Shown here piece after piece: positions 54,909-64,000 of a stretch of 64,000 bases of DNA. The translations under genes were made by a program, and so were the position numbers. Under the pieces are notes generated by a model that had not been told where the DNA came from, ran no database searches, and worked only from the letters and a program-made list of their open reading frames with translations. The number at the start of each line of letters is the position of its first letter. Positions within the stretch are counted from its first letter, which is position 1. Origin of the DNA: an uncultured Pelagibacteraceae bacterium (GTDB lineage: Bacteria; Pseudomonadota; Alphaproteobacteria; Pelagibacterales; Pelagibacteraceae); the NCBI GenBank assembly GCA_902517615.1, contig CABYCY010000006.1, positions 20,567 to 84,566 of the forward strand, given 5' to 3'.

Positions 54909-56717
54909 CTATTTTTCTTTGCTAATTTTTAAAACACCAATAAAAGCTTCTTGGGGTATTTCTACTCTTCCAAACTGTTTTGATCTTGCTTTACCTTTCT
55001 TTTGCTTTTCTAAAAGTTTTCTCTTTCTGTCAGTGGCTCCTCCTCCATGTATTTTTGTTAAAACATCTTTTTTAAATCCTTTAATGGTTTCTCTTGCTAT
55101 AATTTTACCTCCTATTGCAGCTTGAACAGGTATCATAAAATTATGTCTTGGTATTAAATCTTTTAATTTCTCACACACTTCTCTTCCAGTTTTTTGAGCA
55201 AAATTTTTATGTATCATCATTGCTAAAGCATCAACAGGTTCGCCATTTACTAAAATTCCAAGCTTAACTAAATCTCCCTCTCTATGTTCAATTATTTCAT
55301 AGTCAAAACTAGCATAACCACTAGTCATAGATTTTAATCTGTCATTAAAATCAAATACCACTTCATTTAACGGAAGTTCATAATTTACCACCGCTCTATT
55401 TCCAGAGTAACTAAGATTAGTCTGTACTCCCCTTTTATCCTGGCACATTTTAATTATTGCCCCTAAATATTGATCCGGAGTTATAATAGTTGCTTTGATC
55501 CATGGCTCCTCGATATACTTTATTAAAGTTGGATCTGGTAAGCTTGATGGATTTTGCAAATCTATCATATCACTATTATTTAGATAAACTTTGTATACAA
55601 CTCCTGGAGTTGTTGTTAACAAATTTACATCAAATTCTCTTTCCAATCTTTCTGTTACAATTTCCAAATGTAACAATCCTAAAAAACCACATCTAAATCC
55701 CAGACCTAAAGCTGAAGATGTTTCTGGTTCAAATGAAAAACTAGCATCATTTAATTGTAATTTAGCCAAACCGTCTTTTAATTTTTGAAATTCAGAACTG
55801 TCGACTGGAAACAGTCCACAAAAAACAACTGGCTTACTAGGTTTAAAACCCGGTAATGCTTCTTTTAAAGGCTTTGATGCATCACAAATAGTGTCTCCTA
55901 CTTTTGTTTCTGACAAGATTTTTATACCAGTAGTTATAAATCCTATCTCGCCAGTTTTTAATTCATTAATATCAACTGGTTTTGGGGTAAAAACACCAAC
56001 TTTTTCAACTATATATTCTTGATTGGTCGACATCATTTTTATTTTCATATGTTTTGAAAGATTACCATCAATAACTCGCACAAGAATAACCACACCTAAG
56101 TATGTGTCATACCAACTATCAACTAACAAACACTTTAGAGCTGCTGATCTTTCACCTATTGGAGATGGTAATATTGTAATTATTTGTTCTAAAATATCAT
56201 TTATCCCTTCTCCTGTTTTTCCTGAACAAGGAATTGCATTTTCTGTATCAATCCCAATTACTTCTTCTATTTGTTTTCTTGTTCTCTCTAAATCAGATGC
56301 AGGTAAATCAACTTTATTTAATACAGGTACTATTTCATGATTTGTATCTAGTGCTTGATAAACATTTGCTAAAGTTTGAGCTTCAACACCTTGGGTACTG
56401 TCAACAATTAAAATTGAACCTTCACAAGCATAAAGAGATCTACTTACCTCATAGCTGAAATCTACGTGTCCTGGAGTATCAATAATATTTAAGATATAAT
56501 TTTTTCCATCTTTAGCTTTATAATTAAGTTTTACTGTCTGTGCTTTAATTGTAATTCCTCTTTCACGCTCTATATCCATAGAATCTAAAACCTGAGCTTT
56601 CATCTCTCTTTCAGTAAGGCCGCCACAGCTATGGATAATTCTGTCAGCTATAGTGGATTTACCGTGATCAATGTGAGCTATGATCGCAAAGTTTCTAATA
56701 TTATCAATTGTGCTCAT
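54909..56717 (-). CDS. lepA: Elongation factor 4 (LepA)
   Basis: Translational GTPase that acts on ribosomes during initiation/biogenesis and back-translocation. The 602-residue protein has G1 AHIDHGKST (14-22), G3 DTPGHVDF, G4 NKVD, EF-G-like domains with [28 protein letters not shown], and the LepA-specific C-terminal domain with [20 protein letters not shown]. It lies 5 bp after pheT. A 28-bp convergent gap with the glycosyltransferase-like gene shows no hairpin. Confidence 0.97.
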   Translation of the reverse strand: MSTIDNIRNFAIIAHIDHGKSTIADRIIHSCGGLTEREMKAQVLDSMDIERERGITIKAQTVKLNYKAKDGKNYILNIIDTPGHVDFSYEVSRSLYACEGSILIVDSTQGVEAQTLANVYQALDTNHEIVPVLNKVDLPASDLERTRKQIEEVIGIDTENAIPCSGKTGEGINDILEQIITILPSPIGERSAALKCLLVDSWYDTYLGVVILVRVIDGNLSKHMKIKMMSTNQEYIVEKVGVFTPKPVDINELKTGEIGFITTGIKILSETKVGDTICDASKPLKEALPGFKPSKPVVFCGLFPVDSSEFQKLKDGLAKLQLNDASFSFEPETSSALGLGFRCGFLGLLHLEIVTERLEREFDVNLLTTTPGVVYKVYLNNSDMIDLQNPSSLPDPTLIKYIEEPWIKATIITPDQYLGAIIKMCQDKRGVQTNLSYSGNRAVVNYELPLNEVVFDFNDRLKSMTSGYASFDYEIIEHREGDLVKLGILVNGEPVDALAMMIHKNFAQKTGREVCEKLKDLIPRHNFMIPVQAAIGGKIIARETIKGFKKDVLTKIHGGGATDRKRKLLEKQKKGKARSKQFGRVEIPQEAFIGVLKISKEK

Positions 56718-56722
56718 TTACC

Positions 56723-59131
56723 TTACGAACGTATTTTAGCACCAGTTTTATTTTCAACTGTTTTAATTATTGAATTATTAATATTTTCCAAATCATTGAC
56801 ATTTAAAGTTTTTTCAGATGACTGGATTGTTACACTAATTGCAATTGATTTTTTATTTTCAGGTATATTTTCTCCCTCATAAACATCAAAAACTTTAACA
56901 TTGCTAATCAAATTTTTATCTACACTTGAAATCGCGTTTATTAAATCTTGGGCTTTCACATCTTTATTTACTACAAATGCAAAGTCTCTTTCAGATTTTT
57001 GAAAATCAGAAACAGTAAATTTTGGTTTTAGATCATTAAGTGTTTTATTAGGAAACTTTAAATTGTCTAGAAAAATTTCAAAACCTACCAAAGACTCGGA
57101 TTTTATATCCAATTTTTTTATAATATTAGGGTGAATTTCTCCAAAATAAGCAGCTACTTGATCTTTTCCTCTATTTAAAAACAATGTACCTGACTTGCCC
57201 GGGTGATAATAATTTGGCGTCACATTATCTATAAAAAATTTATCAGAATTATAACCGGCGTCGACTAGAGTTTGGACCACATCCCTTTTAACATCAAATA
57301 CATCAACATTTCTCTCTTTATCAATCCAGGATAATCTAGATTTTTTTCCTGCAGATAAACCACAAACCACAGTAGCTTGTTCACCTGGATTAGAACCAGT
57401 AAAAATAGGACCTATTTCAAATATTGATAAATCTTTAAAACCCCTATCTAGATTTTTAGAGATATACATAATTAAATTGGAAAATATTGAATTTCTTAAA
57501 ACTCCTAATTCTGAGCTTATTGGGTTTACAATTTTAATTTCTTTATTTGCTCCTTTAAAGGGATCATTATAATTTGAGTCTGCAAAAGACCATGTTATTG
57601 CCTCCAAGTATCCTTTTGAGGCAACTGATCTTTGTAAAAAATGAAATAACTTTTGGGTTTGAGTTAAAGTTGATTTAGTTCTCTCTTTGATTGGATTTAT
57701 AGTTTTAATTTTTTCATATCCACTTATTCTTACTAATTCTTCAACAATATCTATTTCTTGCAAAATATCAGGTCTCCAAGAGGGAATTGTTAATTTTAAA
57801 TATTTTTTTTCTTTTTTACATTTAAAGCCAAGGTCATCTAAAATTATAATCATTTTTTTAATTGAAATTTTAAATCCAGATATCTTTTCAAATAAATTTG
57901 GATCAAATTTAATAATTTTATTTTTAAATGTTTCAATTTTTTGAATATCTATTTTGCTAATTTCACCACCACAAATTTCTTTTATTAGTGATGCTGCTTT
58001 ATTTAAACCAGATTCTATTGAGAGTGGATCGATACCCCTCTCAAACCTAAACTTTGCATCAGTATCAAGATTTAATTTTTTTGCAGACCTTCGAATTGAT
58101 CTTGTTTCAAAATAGGCTGACTCTAAAAGCACATTTTTAGTATCAAATTCTGTACCCGATCTTGTGCCTCCAATAATCCCTCCCAATCCTAAAACACCTT
58201 TGTTATCACTTATTACACACATTCCATTTTCTAATTTGTAATTTTTATTATCAAGAGCAGTAAATTCTTCTCCAGATTTTGAGTTTCGAACTATTATACT
58301 TTTGTCAATTTTATCAGCATCATAAGCGTGCAATGGACGATTTATATCTAACATAACATAATTTGTGATATCAACTATTGCTGAAATAGGTTTTTGACCT
58401 ATTGAAACTAGCTTATCTTTTAACCATTGAGGGCTTTCAGTATTTTTTACGTTAGTAATTAAACAACTTCCAAACGCTATACATGCTTGACCTTTTTCTC
58501 TATTTATTTTTACTTTTAAAGTTTGTTTAAAACTTGATTTAATTTTTTTTTCTTTAAAATCTTTTAGTTTTCCAAAACCTGAGGCAGCAAGGTCTCTGGC
58601 TATTCCTCTGAAACCCAGACAATCAGGTCTATTAGGTGTTATTGATAAATCTATAAGATTTGAATTCAATTTAGAAAAATAACTATTTCCAATACTTTTC
58701 TTATATTTTGCAGATGATAATTCTGTTATTCCTTCACTTTTATCTGACAAATTTAACTCAGACTCTGAGCAGAGCATGCCATAAGATATAACATCTCTTA
58801 TCTTAGCAACGACTAGCTTTATTTTACTTTTTGGAACAATTGCTCCTGGAGGAGCATATATTGTGATTAATCCTTCCCTTGCATTAGAGGCGCCACATAC
58901 AACTTTTTTTAATTCTTTTTCTCCAACATCTACATCACAAACTTTCAATCGATCTGCGTTAGGGTGTTTCTCTGTTTTTATAATTTTAGCCACTTTGAAT
59001 AAATCAAGGCCTTCAGATAAGTTTTCTACACTTTCCACTTCTAGACCAATATTTGTAAGTTGTTCTAAAAGTTTTTCCTCTTTTAGATTTGTATTTAAAT
59101 GGTCTTTAAGCCAATCAAATGTGATTTTCAT
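56723..59131 (-). CDS. pheT: Phenylalanyl-tRNA synthetase beta subunit
   Basis: Large subunit of the PheS2-PheT2 enzyme, 802 residues. Domains in order: tRNA-binding EMAP-like domain (about 40-150, [20 protein letters not shown]), B3/B4 editing domain (about 210-390), B5 domain (about 400-475), catalytic-like core and a C-terminal FDX-ACB domain (about 705-800, [17 protein letters not shown]). It overlaps pheS by 4 bp (ATGA), so the two are co-translated. Confidence 0.96.
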   Translation of the reverse strand: MKITFDWLKDHLNTNLKEEKLLEQLTNIGLEVESVENLSEGLDLFKVAKIIKTEKHPNADRLKVCDVDVGEKELKKVVCGASNAREGLITIYAPPGAIVPKSKIKLVVAKIRDVISYGMLCSESELNLSDKSEGITELSSAKYKKSIGNSYFSKLNSNLIDLSITPNRPDCLGFRGIARDLAASGFGKLKDFKEKKIKSSFKQTLKVKINREKGQACIAFGSCLITNVKNTESPQWLKDKLVSIGQKPISAIVDITNYVMLDINRPLHAYDADKIDKSIIVRNSKSGEEFTALDNKNYKLENGMCVISDNKGVLGLGGIIGGTRSGTEFDTKNVLLESAYFETRSIRRSAKKLNLDTDAKFRFERGIDPLSIESGLNKAASLIKEICGGEISKIDIQKIETFKNKIIKFDPNLFEKISGFKISIKKMIIILDDLGFKCKKEKKYLKLTIPSWRPDILQEIDIVEELVRISGYEKIKTINPIKERTKSTLTQTQKLFHFLQRSVASKGYLEAITWSFADSNYNDPFKGANKEIKIVNPISSELGVLRNSIFSNLIMYISKNLDRGFKDLSIFEIGPIFTGSNPGEQATVVCGLSAGKKSRLSWIDKERNVDVFDVKRDVVQTLVDAGYNSDKFFIDNVTPNYYHPGKSGTLFLNRGKDQVAAYFGEIHPNIIKKLDIKSESLVGFEIFLDNLKFPNKTLNDLKPKFTVSDFQKSERDFAFVVNKDVKAQDLINAISSVDKNLISNVKVFDVYEGENIPENKKSIAISVTIQSSEKTLNVNDLENINNSIIKTVENKTGAKIRS

Positions 59132-60195
59132 CTACTCAAACCTCTATAATTAGTCGGAACATCAATTGGATCAAAACCAAAGTGGTTTAACCATCTGTAA
59201 TCACATTCAAAAAATGCTCTTAAATCATTGATACCGTATTTTAGCATCGCCAATCTATCTATACCTATACCAAATGCATATCCTTGGTATTTTGAAGGAT
59301 CAACTTTCACATTATTTAAAACATTAGGATGAACCATTCCACATCCCAGAATTTCAAGCCATTGATCACCTTCCCCTATCACAATTTTTCCATCTTTTAT
59401 TTCATAACCTATATCAACTTCTGCAGATGGCTCTGTAAAAGGAAAGTGACTAGGTCTAAATCTCATCTTAATCTTATCAACTTCAAAAAATTCTTTTATA
59501 AAATAATTTAAACATCCTTTTAAATGGCCCATATTAATATCTTTATCTATATGAAGACCTTCAACTTGATGAAACATTGGGGCGTGAGTTTGATCACTAT
59601 CTGATCTGTAAGTCCTTCCAGGGGCAATAATTTTAAAAGGTGGTTTATTTTTAAGCATTGTTCTAATTTGAACTGGAGAAGTGTGAGTTCTAAGTAAAAG
59701 CTCCTTACTTTCATCAAGATAGAAAGTGTCATGCATATCTCTTGCTGGATGATTGTCGGGTGTGTTTAAAGCGGTAAAATTATTATACTCGTTTTCAACA
59801 TCAGGGCCCTCTTCAACACTAAACCCTATCTCAGAAAATATTGAGGAGATTTCATCAATAGTTTGTGAGACAGGATGAATTTTTCCTCTAACAAAAGGCC
59901 TTTCTGGCAAAGTTACATCGACTTTTTCTTTTTCTAATTTTTCATTTATTTTTTTTGAATCAATGTCATTTATCTTAGTTGATATTAAATTCTGAAGTTC
60001 GTCTTTTATTTGATTCAGGTCTGTAGCAAATTTTTTTCTATCTGTTTCAGCGATTAATCCAATAGTTTTGAATTTTAAGGAGATCAAACCATTTTTACCA
60101 AAAAGCTCAGTTTTGACATTATTGATTTCATCAATACTTAAATCATTTTTAAGTTTTAATATAAATTGTTCTTTAATATTTTTTAAGTCTGACAT
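59128..60195 (-). CDS. pheS: Phenylalanyl-tRNA synthetase alpha subunit
   Basis: Catalytic subunit, 355 residues. An N-terminal coiled-coil arm (about 1-95) is followed by the class II core: [24 protein letters not shown], the motif 2 region [20 protein letters not shown], and motif 3 [14 protein letters not shown]. It lies 43 bp after rplT and overlaps pheT by 4 bp. Confidence 0.96.
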   Translation of the reverse strand: MSDLKNIKEQFILKLKNDLSIDEINNVKTELFGKNGLISLKFKTIGLIAETDRKKFATDLNQIKDELQNLISTKINDIDSKKINEKLEKEKVDVTLPERPFVRGKIHPVSQTIDEISSIFSEIGFSVEEGPDVENEYNNFTALNTPDNHPARDMHDTFYLDESKELLLRTHTSPVQIRTMLKNKPPFKIIAPGRTYRSDSDQTHAPMFHQVEGLHIDKDINMGHLKGCLNYFIKEFFEVDKIKMRFRPSHFPFTEPSAEVDIGYEIKDGKIVIGEGDQWLEILGCGMVHPNVLNNVKVDPSKYQGYAFGIGIDRLAMLKYGINDLRAFFECDYRWLNHFGFDPIDVPTNYRGLSR

Positions 60196-60238
60196 ATTGG
60201 TAGATTATTTCCTTAAGAAATAAAAACAATAAAGAAGA

Positions 60239-60595
60239 TTAATTTAAAGCTGATTGAGCTTTCTGTGCAATTATTTTAAATGCTTCTGGGCTGTCATAAG
60301 CAATTTCAGCGAGAATTTTTCTATCAATTACAACCCCACATTTGCTTAAACCATTAATAAATTTTGAGTAAGTCAAACCCTCAGCTCTAACACCGGCATT
60401 GATTCTTTGTATCCATAATGATTTAAAATCTCTTTTTTTATTTCTTCTATCTCTGTAGGCGTATTGCATAGATTTTTCCATTGCTTGCTTAGCAACTCTA
60501 ATGGTATTTTTTCTTCTGCCCCATTGACCTTTTACAGCTTTTAAAACTTTTTTATGTTTCGCTTTGCTTGTTACGCCTCTTTTTACTCTTGCCAT
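60239..60595 (-). CDS. rplT: 50S ribosomal protein L20
   Basis: Basic 118-residue ribosomal protein needed early in 50S assembly. It begins [19 protein letters not shown] and carries the conserved [20 protein letters not shown]. It starts 2 bp after rpmI. In several bacteria L20 controls infC-rpmI-rplT translation; I saw no clear pseudoknot target in the short leaders here. Confidence 0.97.
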   Translation of the reverse strand: MARVKRGVTSKAKHKKVLKAVKGQWGRRKNTIRVAKQAMEKSMQYAYRDRRNKKRDFKSLWIQRINAGVRAEGLTYSKFINGLSKCGVVIDRKILAEIAYDSPEAFKIIAQKAQSALN

Positions 60596-60597
60596 GA

Positions 60598-60804
60598 TTA
60601 ACCTCTTAAACTGTAAGGCATATATGACTTAACAATTTTTCCATCTTGTTTTGACAATGTTGTTGTGCCTCTTAGCTTTCTTATTTGTGAATTCGTTCTT
60701 TTAATCATGCCATGCCTTTTACCAGCTTGAGCTGACATAACTTTACCCTTTGCAGATATTTTAAATCTTTTTTTAGCAGAGCTTTTAGTTTTTAATTTTG
60801 GCAT
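60598..60804 (-). CDS. rpmI: 50S ribosomal protein L35
   Basis: A 68-residue basic ribosomal protein beginning [17 protein letters not shown] and containing [18 protein letters not shown]. It lies between infC (53 bp upstream) and rplT (2 bp downstream), the standard infC-rpmI-rplT order. Confidence 0.97.
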   Translation of the reverse strand: MPKLKTKSSAKKRFKISAKGKVMSAQAGKRHGMIKRTNSQIRKLRGTTTLSKQDGKIVKSYMPYSLRG

Positions 60805-60857
60805 AATTCAGCGGTCTTATACAAAGAAAGATATAATTTTACAACCAATAATAAAGC

Positions 60858-61403
60858 TTATAAAGGTTGGATTACCATAATCATTTGCTTACCATCAAAC
60901 TTTGGTTGCAATTCTACTCTACCAATATCCTTCATATCCTCCTTAATTTTGCCCATCAATTCATTTCCTAAATGAGAGTGTTGAAGCTCACGACCTTTAA
61001 ATCTTATTGTAAACTTAACTTTATCTCCTTTAGCAATAAATTTTTTTGCATTCTTAACTTTAAATTCATAATCATGTGTTTCTGTTACTGGTCTCATTTT
61101 AATTTCTTTTAATAAGATAATTTTTTGTTTTTTTTTTGCAAGATTTGCTTTTTTTTGTGCATCATATTTATATTTTCCCATATCCATGATTTTACAAACT
61201 GGTGGATTTGCGTTTGGAGCTATTTCAATTAAATCTAATCCTTGATTTTTTGCCATTGATATAGCTTCGTTGGTGTTGATTACTCCAAGATTTTCACCAT
61301 CACTTGCTATAACCTGTACTTCTGGAGAAGAAATTCTATTATTAGATCTTGGACCTCTGTCTTTAGTCCTTCTTTGAAAATAATTTTGTTTGAAATCTGC
61401 CAC
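60858..61403 (-). CDS. infC: Translation initiation factor IF-3
   Basis: Keeps 30S subunits free and checks the start codon. The 181-residue protein has the N-domain with VISDGENLGV-like VIASDGENLGVINTNEA, the linker, and the C-domain KEIKMRPVTETHDYEFKVK. The start is GTG at 61403, immediately after the thrS stop; non-ATG starts are common for infC (AUU in E. coli) because IF-3 discriminates against its own start codon. Confidence 0.95.
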   Translation of the reverse strand: MADFKQNYFQRRTKDRGPRSNNRISSPEVQVIASDGENLGVINTNEAISMAKNQGLDLIEIAPNANPPVCKIMDMGKYKYDAQKKANLAKKKQKIILLKEIKMRPVTETHDYEFKVKNAKKFIAKGDKVKFTIRFKGRELQHSHLGNELMGKIKEDMKDIGRVELQPKFDGKQMIMVIQPL

Positions 61404-63323
61404 TTAGTTTGATGATGCTTTGTTTAAAGCAGAGAAATTTTTTAAGAACTGGTCAATATCCATATTTTCTTGTTTATTAGAATCTAATCTTCTAATCGTT
61501 ACTGAGTTGGAGTCAACTTCTTTTTTACCACAAATTAATAAAAGAGGTATTTTCGATAAAGAATGATCTCTTATTTTATAATTTAAATTATTATTTTTTA
61601 AATCTACGGCAGAACTAATACCCACAGATTTAATTTTTTTAGATACTTTAACTGCATAATCATTAAATTCTTCGGAGATAGGTATTACCATTGTCTGTAA
61701 AGGTGATATCCAAAAAGGAAACTTTCCTGCATAGTTTTCAATAAGAATTCCAATAAATCTTTCTAAAGATCCAAATAAAGCTCTATGTAACATAACAGGT
61801 ACTTTCTTGGTTCCATCTTTATCAACATATGTAGCGTCCAATCTTCCAGGTAAATTTAAATCTACTTGCAAAGTTCCACACTGCCAGTCTCTACCAATTG
61901 CATCTCGTAATACAAATTCAATTTTTGGACCATAAAATGCTCCTTCACCCTTGTTAATACTATATTCTAACTTAGATGCCTTAACTGCTTCAAGTAATGA
62001 AGCTTCTGCTTTGTCCCAAACTTCATCTTCACCAACTCTTACTTCTGGTCTATCTGCATATTTAAGAATTACGTTTTCAAAACCCAGATCTTTATATATA
62101 TCTAAAATTAAATTAGTTACTTCTAAACACTCGCTAGTAATTTGATCTTCAGAACAAAATATATGAGCATCATCTTGTGTGAAAGCTCTTACTCTTAGTA
62201 AACCGTGTAATGCTCCGGATGGTTCATAACGATGTACTTTTCCAAATTCTGTAATACGTAAAGGTAAATCTCTATAACTTTTTAAACCTTGATTAAATAC
62301 TTGGATATGACCAGGACAGTTCATAGGTTTAATTGCAAATACTTTTTCATCAGGGGTTTCCGAGGTATACATATTTTCTCCGTATTTCTCCCAATGCCCT
62401 GATTTTTCCCATAATTGTCTATCTAATATTTCTGGCGTATTTACCTCTTTGTACCCAGCAGCATCTTGTCTGCTTCTCATGTAATTAATCAATTTTTGAA
62501 ATAATGCCCATCCTTTTTCGTGCCAAAAGACTGATCCTGGACTTTCTTCTCTAAAATGAAATAAATCCATTTCTTTTCCAAGTTTTCGATGATCTCTTTT
62601 TTCAGCTTCTTCAATTCTTTTCAAATAATCATCTAGTTCTTTTTGGTTTGTCCAACTTGTTCCATAAATTCTTTGAAGCATTTCATTATTTGAGTCTCCT
62701 CTCCAATAAGCTCCGGAAACTTTCATTAATTTAAAAGCTTTACCAATTTTTCCAGATGACACTAAATGAGGGCCTCTACATAAATCATGCCAAGTTTCAC
62801 CATGATGATAAACAGAAAGTTCTTCATTTCCAGGAATACTTTCAATTATTTCAGCTTTATATTTTTCACCAATTTTCATGAAATGAATAATTGCTTTTTC
62901 TCTTTTCCAAACTTCTCTTCTTGTTTTAACATCTTTGTCAATTATTTCTGACATTCTTTTTTCAATCTTTTTAAGATCATCAGTTGTGAATGGTTCCTTT
63001 CTTGCAAAATCATAATAAAATCCATTTTCTATTACTGGTCCAATAGTCACTTGAGTACCTGGATATAATTCTTGAACAGCCATAGCCATTATATGCGCTG
63101 TATCATGTCTAATAACCTCTAATCCTTCAGGATCTTTTGAAGTAAAAATTTTAACAGAACTATCTTTATTTATTTCAAAATATAAATCTTTAAGCTCACC
63201 ATCAACACTCATTATAAGTGCTTGTTTTGCTAAAGATTTACTAATTTTTTCAGCTACTTCTAATCCTGTAACTTTATTAGGAAAATCAATGTTGTTTCCA
63301 TCTGGTAATGTAATAGTAGGCAT
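61404..63323 (-). CDS. thrS: Threonyl-tRNA synthetase
   Basis: Charges tRNA-Thr, including the atypical tRNA-Thr(GGT) in this window. The 639-residue protein has an N-terminal TGS domain (about 1-60), the editing/SAD domain with HDTAHIMAMAVQELYP and the zinc-like HHGETWHDLCRGPH (about 170-185), the class II core with the zinc cysteine in PMNCPGHIQVF, and a C-terminal anticodon-binding domain (about 530-630). It precedes infC with no gap and begins directly after the glycosyltransferase gene stop. Confidence 0.97.
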   Translation of the reverse strand: MPTITLPDGNNIDFPNKVTGLEVAEKISKSLAKQALIMSVDGELKDLYFEINKDSSVKIFTSKDPEGLEVIRHDTAHIMAMAVQELYPGTQVTIGPVIENGFYYDFARKEPFTTDDLKKIEKRMSEIIDKDVKTRREVWKREKAIIHFMKIGEKYKAEIIESIPGNEELSVYHHGETWHDLCRGPHLVSSGKIGKAFKLMKVSGAYWRGDSNNEMLQRIYGTSWTNQKELDDYLKRIEEAEKRDHRKLGKEMDLFHFREESPGSVFWHEKGWALFQKLINYMRSRQDAAGYKEVNTPEILDRQLWEKSGHWEKYGENMYTSETPDEKVFAIKPMNCPGHIQVFNQGLKSYRDLPLRITEFGKVHRYEPSGALHGLLRVRAFTQDDAHIFCSEDQITSECLEVTNLILDIYKDLGFENVILKYADRPEVRVGEDEVWDKAEASLLEAVKASKLEYSINKGEGAFYGPKIEFVLRDAIGRDWQCGTLQVDLNLPGRLDATYVDKDGTKKVPVMLHRALFGSLERFIGILIENYAGKFPFWISPLQTMVIPISEEFNDYAVKVSKKIKSVGISSAVDLKNNNLNYKIRDHSLSKIPLLLICGKKEVDSNSVTIRRLDSNKQENMDIDQFLKNFSALNKASSN

Positions 63324-64000
63324 TTAATTTAATAATCTTTTATACTCTGAATAAGTAGAAAAGCACATTTTTTCAACATTAAATTTTTGGACTATATTTT
63401 TTCTTCCTTGAATTCCAATTGATTTTAATAGGGTTTCATCTAAATAAAGAAGTTTTAAAATTTTTTTACTTAAAGACTTTGCATCTCCTACTTCATATAA
63501 AAAACCAGTTTTTTCATCAATTATTGTTTCATTTGAGCCTCCAATATTACTTGCAATTATTGGTCTCTCCATTGATTGTGCCTCAACAGCAACTCTACCG
63601 AAAGCCTCTGGTTCAGTTGAAGCTGAAACTACAATATCTGAAACTTTATAAGCTAATGCCATATCTTTACAATGATCTATAAATCTAATTTGTTTTGTTA
63701 ACCTGTATTGTTCTGAAAGTCTAATCAACTTTTTCTTATATAAATCTCTTCCTTGATCACTTCCAAGAATAACAGCATAAAATGCTTCATAGCCTAATTC
63801 TGTATTAACTAAATTAATTGCCTCAATAAAAACCTCCTGTCCTTTCCAAGAAGTTAATCTACCAGGCAAAAGTATAATTTTTTTATCTTTTTCTATGTCC
63901 CACTTATTTAATAATTTTTTCTCATCAGATTCGAACTTTGTTGTTGGGTCAAAATAATCAACATTAATACCTCTAAAAATAACCATTAATTTTTTTCTAT
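63324..64000 (-). CDS. Glycosyltransferase family 4 (GT-B), 5' part cut by window edge
   Basis: C-terminal part of a GT-B glycosyltransferase. The frame is open through the window end: codons before the first ATG at 63986 read RKKL, so the gene continues beyond 64000 and this ATG is probably internal. Visible features are IFRGINVDYFDP (the usual interdomain segment), LLPGRLTSWKGQEVFIEA and the nucleotide-sugar motif EPEAFGRVAVEAQSMERP followed by SNIGGSNETI. About 225 residues are seen. It abuts thrS by its stop. Function in LPS or other glycan synthesis is inferred. Confidence 0.85.
   Translation of the reverse strand, partial: RKKLMVIFRGINVDYFDPTTKFESDEKKLLNKWDIEKDKKIILLPGRLTSWKGQEVFIEAINLVNTELGYEAFYAVILGSDQGRDLYKKKLIRLSEQYRLTKQIRFIDHCKDMALAYKVSDIVVSASTEPEAFGRVAVEAQSMERPIIASNIGGSNETIIDEKTGFLYEVGDAKSLSKKILKLLYLDETLLKSIGIQGRKNIVQKFNVEKMCFSTYSEYKRLLN

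Overview
The window is a dense, extremely AT-rich stretch of a streamlined alphaproteobacterial genome, most likely SAR11 (Candidatus Pelagibacter or a close relative). The case rests on gcrA, a membrane-anchored cycM-type cytochrome beside kdsB-pheA, a DUF2948 gene between murA and hisD, regB, an NDUFA9-like gene, a tRNA-His without G-1, almost no intergenic DNA, chains of 1-4 bp gene overlaps, and lysine/isoleucine/asparagine-rich proteins. No gene-free stretch exceeds 300 bases; the longest, at 27792-28027, holds a candidate structured RNA. No IS element, prophage or CRISPR array was seen.

Layout. 1-6824: recR (cut by the window edge), ybaB, dnaX and the SRP RNA, then pheA and kdsB, all on the minus strand; cycM on the plus strand; argD-argF on the minus strand. 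6997-20905: gcrA; an NDUFA9-like gene on the minus strand; then a long plus-strand run rnd-kdsD-lptC-lptB-aroA-cmk-rpsA-ihfB-pyrF-trpF-trpB-trpA-accD-folC. 20902-32422 (minus strand, read right to left): two small basic proteins, dcd, murA, a DUF2948 protein, hisD, infA, tRNA-Phe, csp, tRNA-His, hisS, hisZ, hisG, rmuC, an MGME1-like nuclease, sbcB and trxA, with the candidate ncRNA on the plus strand between csp and tRNA-His. 32523-40808: tRNA-Thr, a TVP38-type membrane protein (minus strand), rpmH-rnpA-yidD-yidC, argB, a HAD phosphatase, dapD-dapE, an HDAC-like deacetylase and a SET-domain protein. 40788-51413: truA-fmt-def and two unknown envelope proteins (minus), aroK-aroB (plus), bolA (minus), dnaJ-like-cobS-cobT (plus), regB (minus). 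51416-64000: gyrB with an internal stop codon, tRNA-Ser, a possible glycosyltransferase on the plus strand, then lepA-pheT-pheS-rplT-rpmI-infC-thrS and the end of a glycosyltransferase gene on the minus strand.

Most of it is core metabolism: aromatic amino acids (aroA, aroK, aroB, pheA, trpF, trpB, trpA), histidine, arginine, lysine/peptidoglycan, KDO/LPS, translation and replication. The points most worth following are: (i) a small PD-(D/E)XK nuclease resembling mitochondrial MGME1, overlapping the exonuclease I gene and next to rmuC; (ii) a gyrB reading frame broken by a single in-frame TAG; (iii) a possible unannotated ncRNA of about 170 nt with its own promoter-like and terminator-like ends; (iv) a neighbouring HDAC-like and SET-domain pair; (v) a 33-codon gene coupled to both its neighbours; (vi) unusual residues at sites normally conserved in Cmk, TrpA, AccD and FolC; and (vii) departures from the standard tRNA pattern in tRNA-His, tRNA-Thr and tRNA-Phe.
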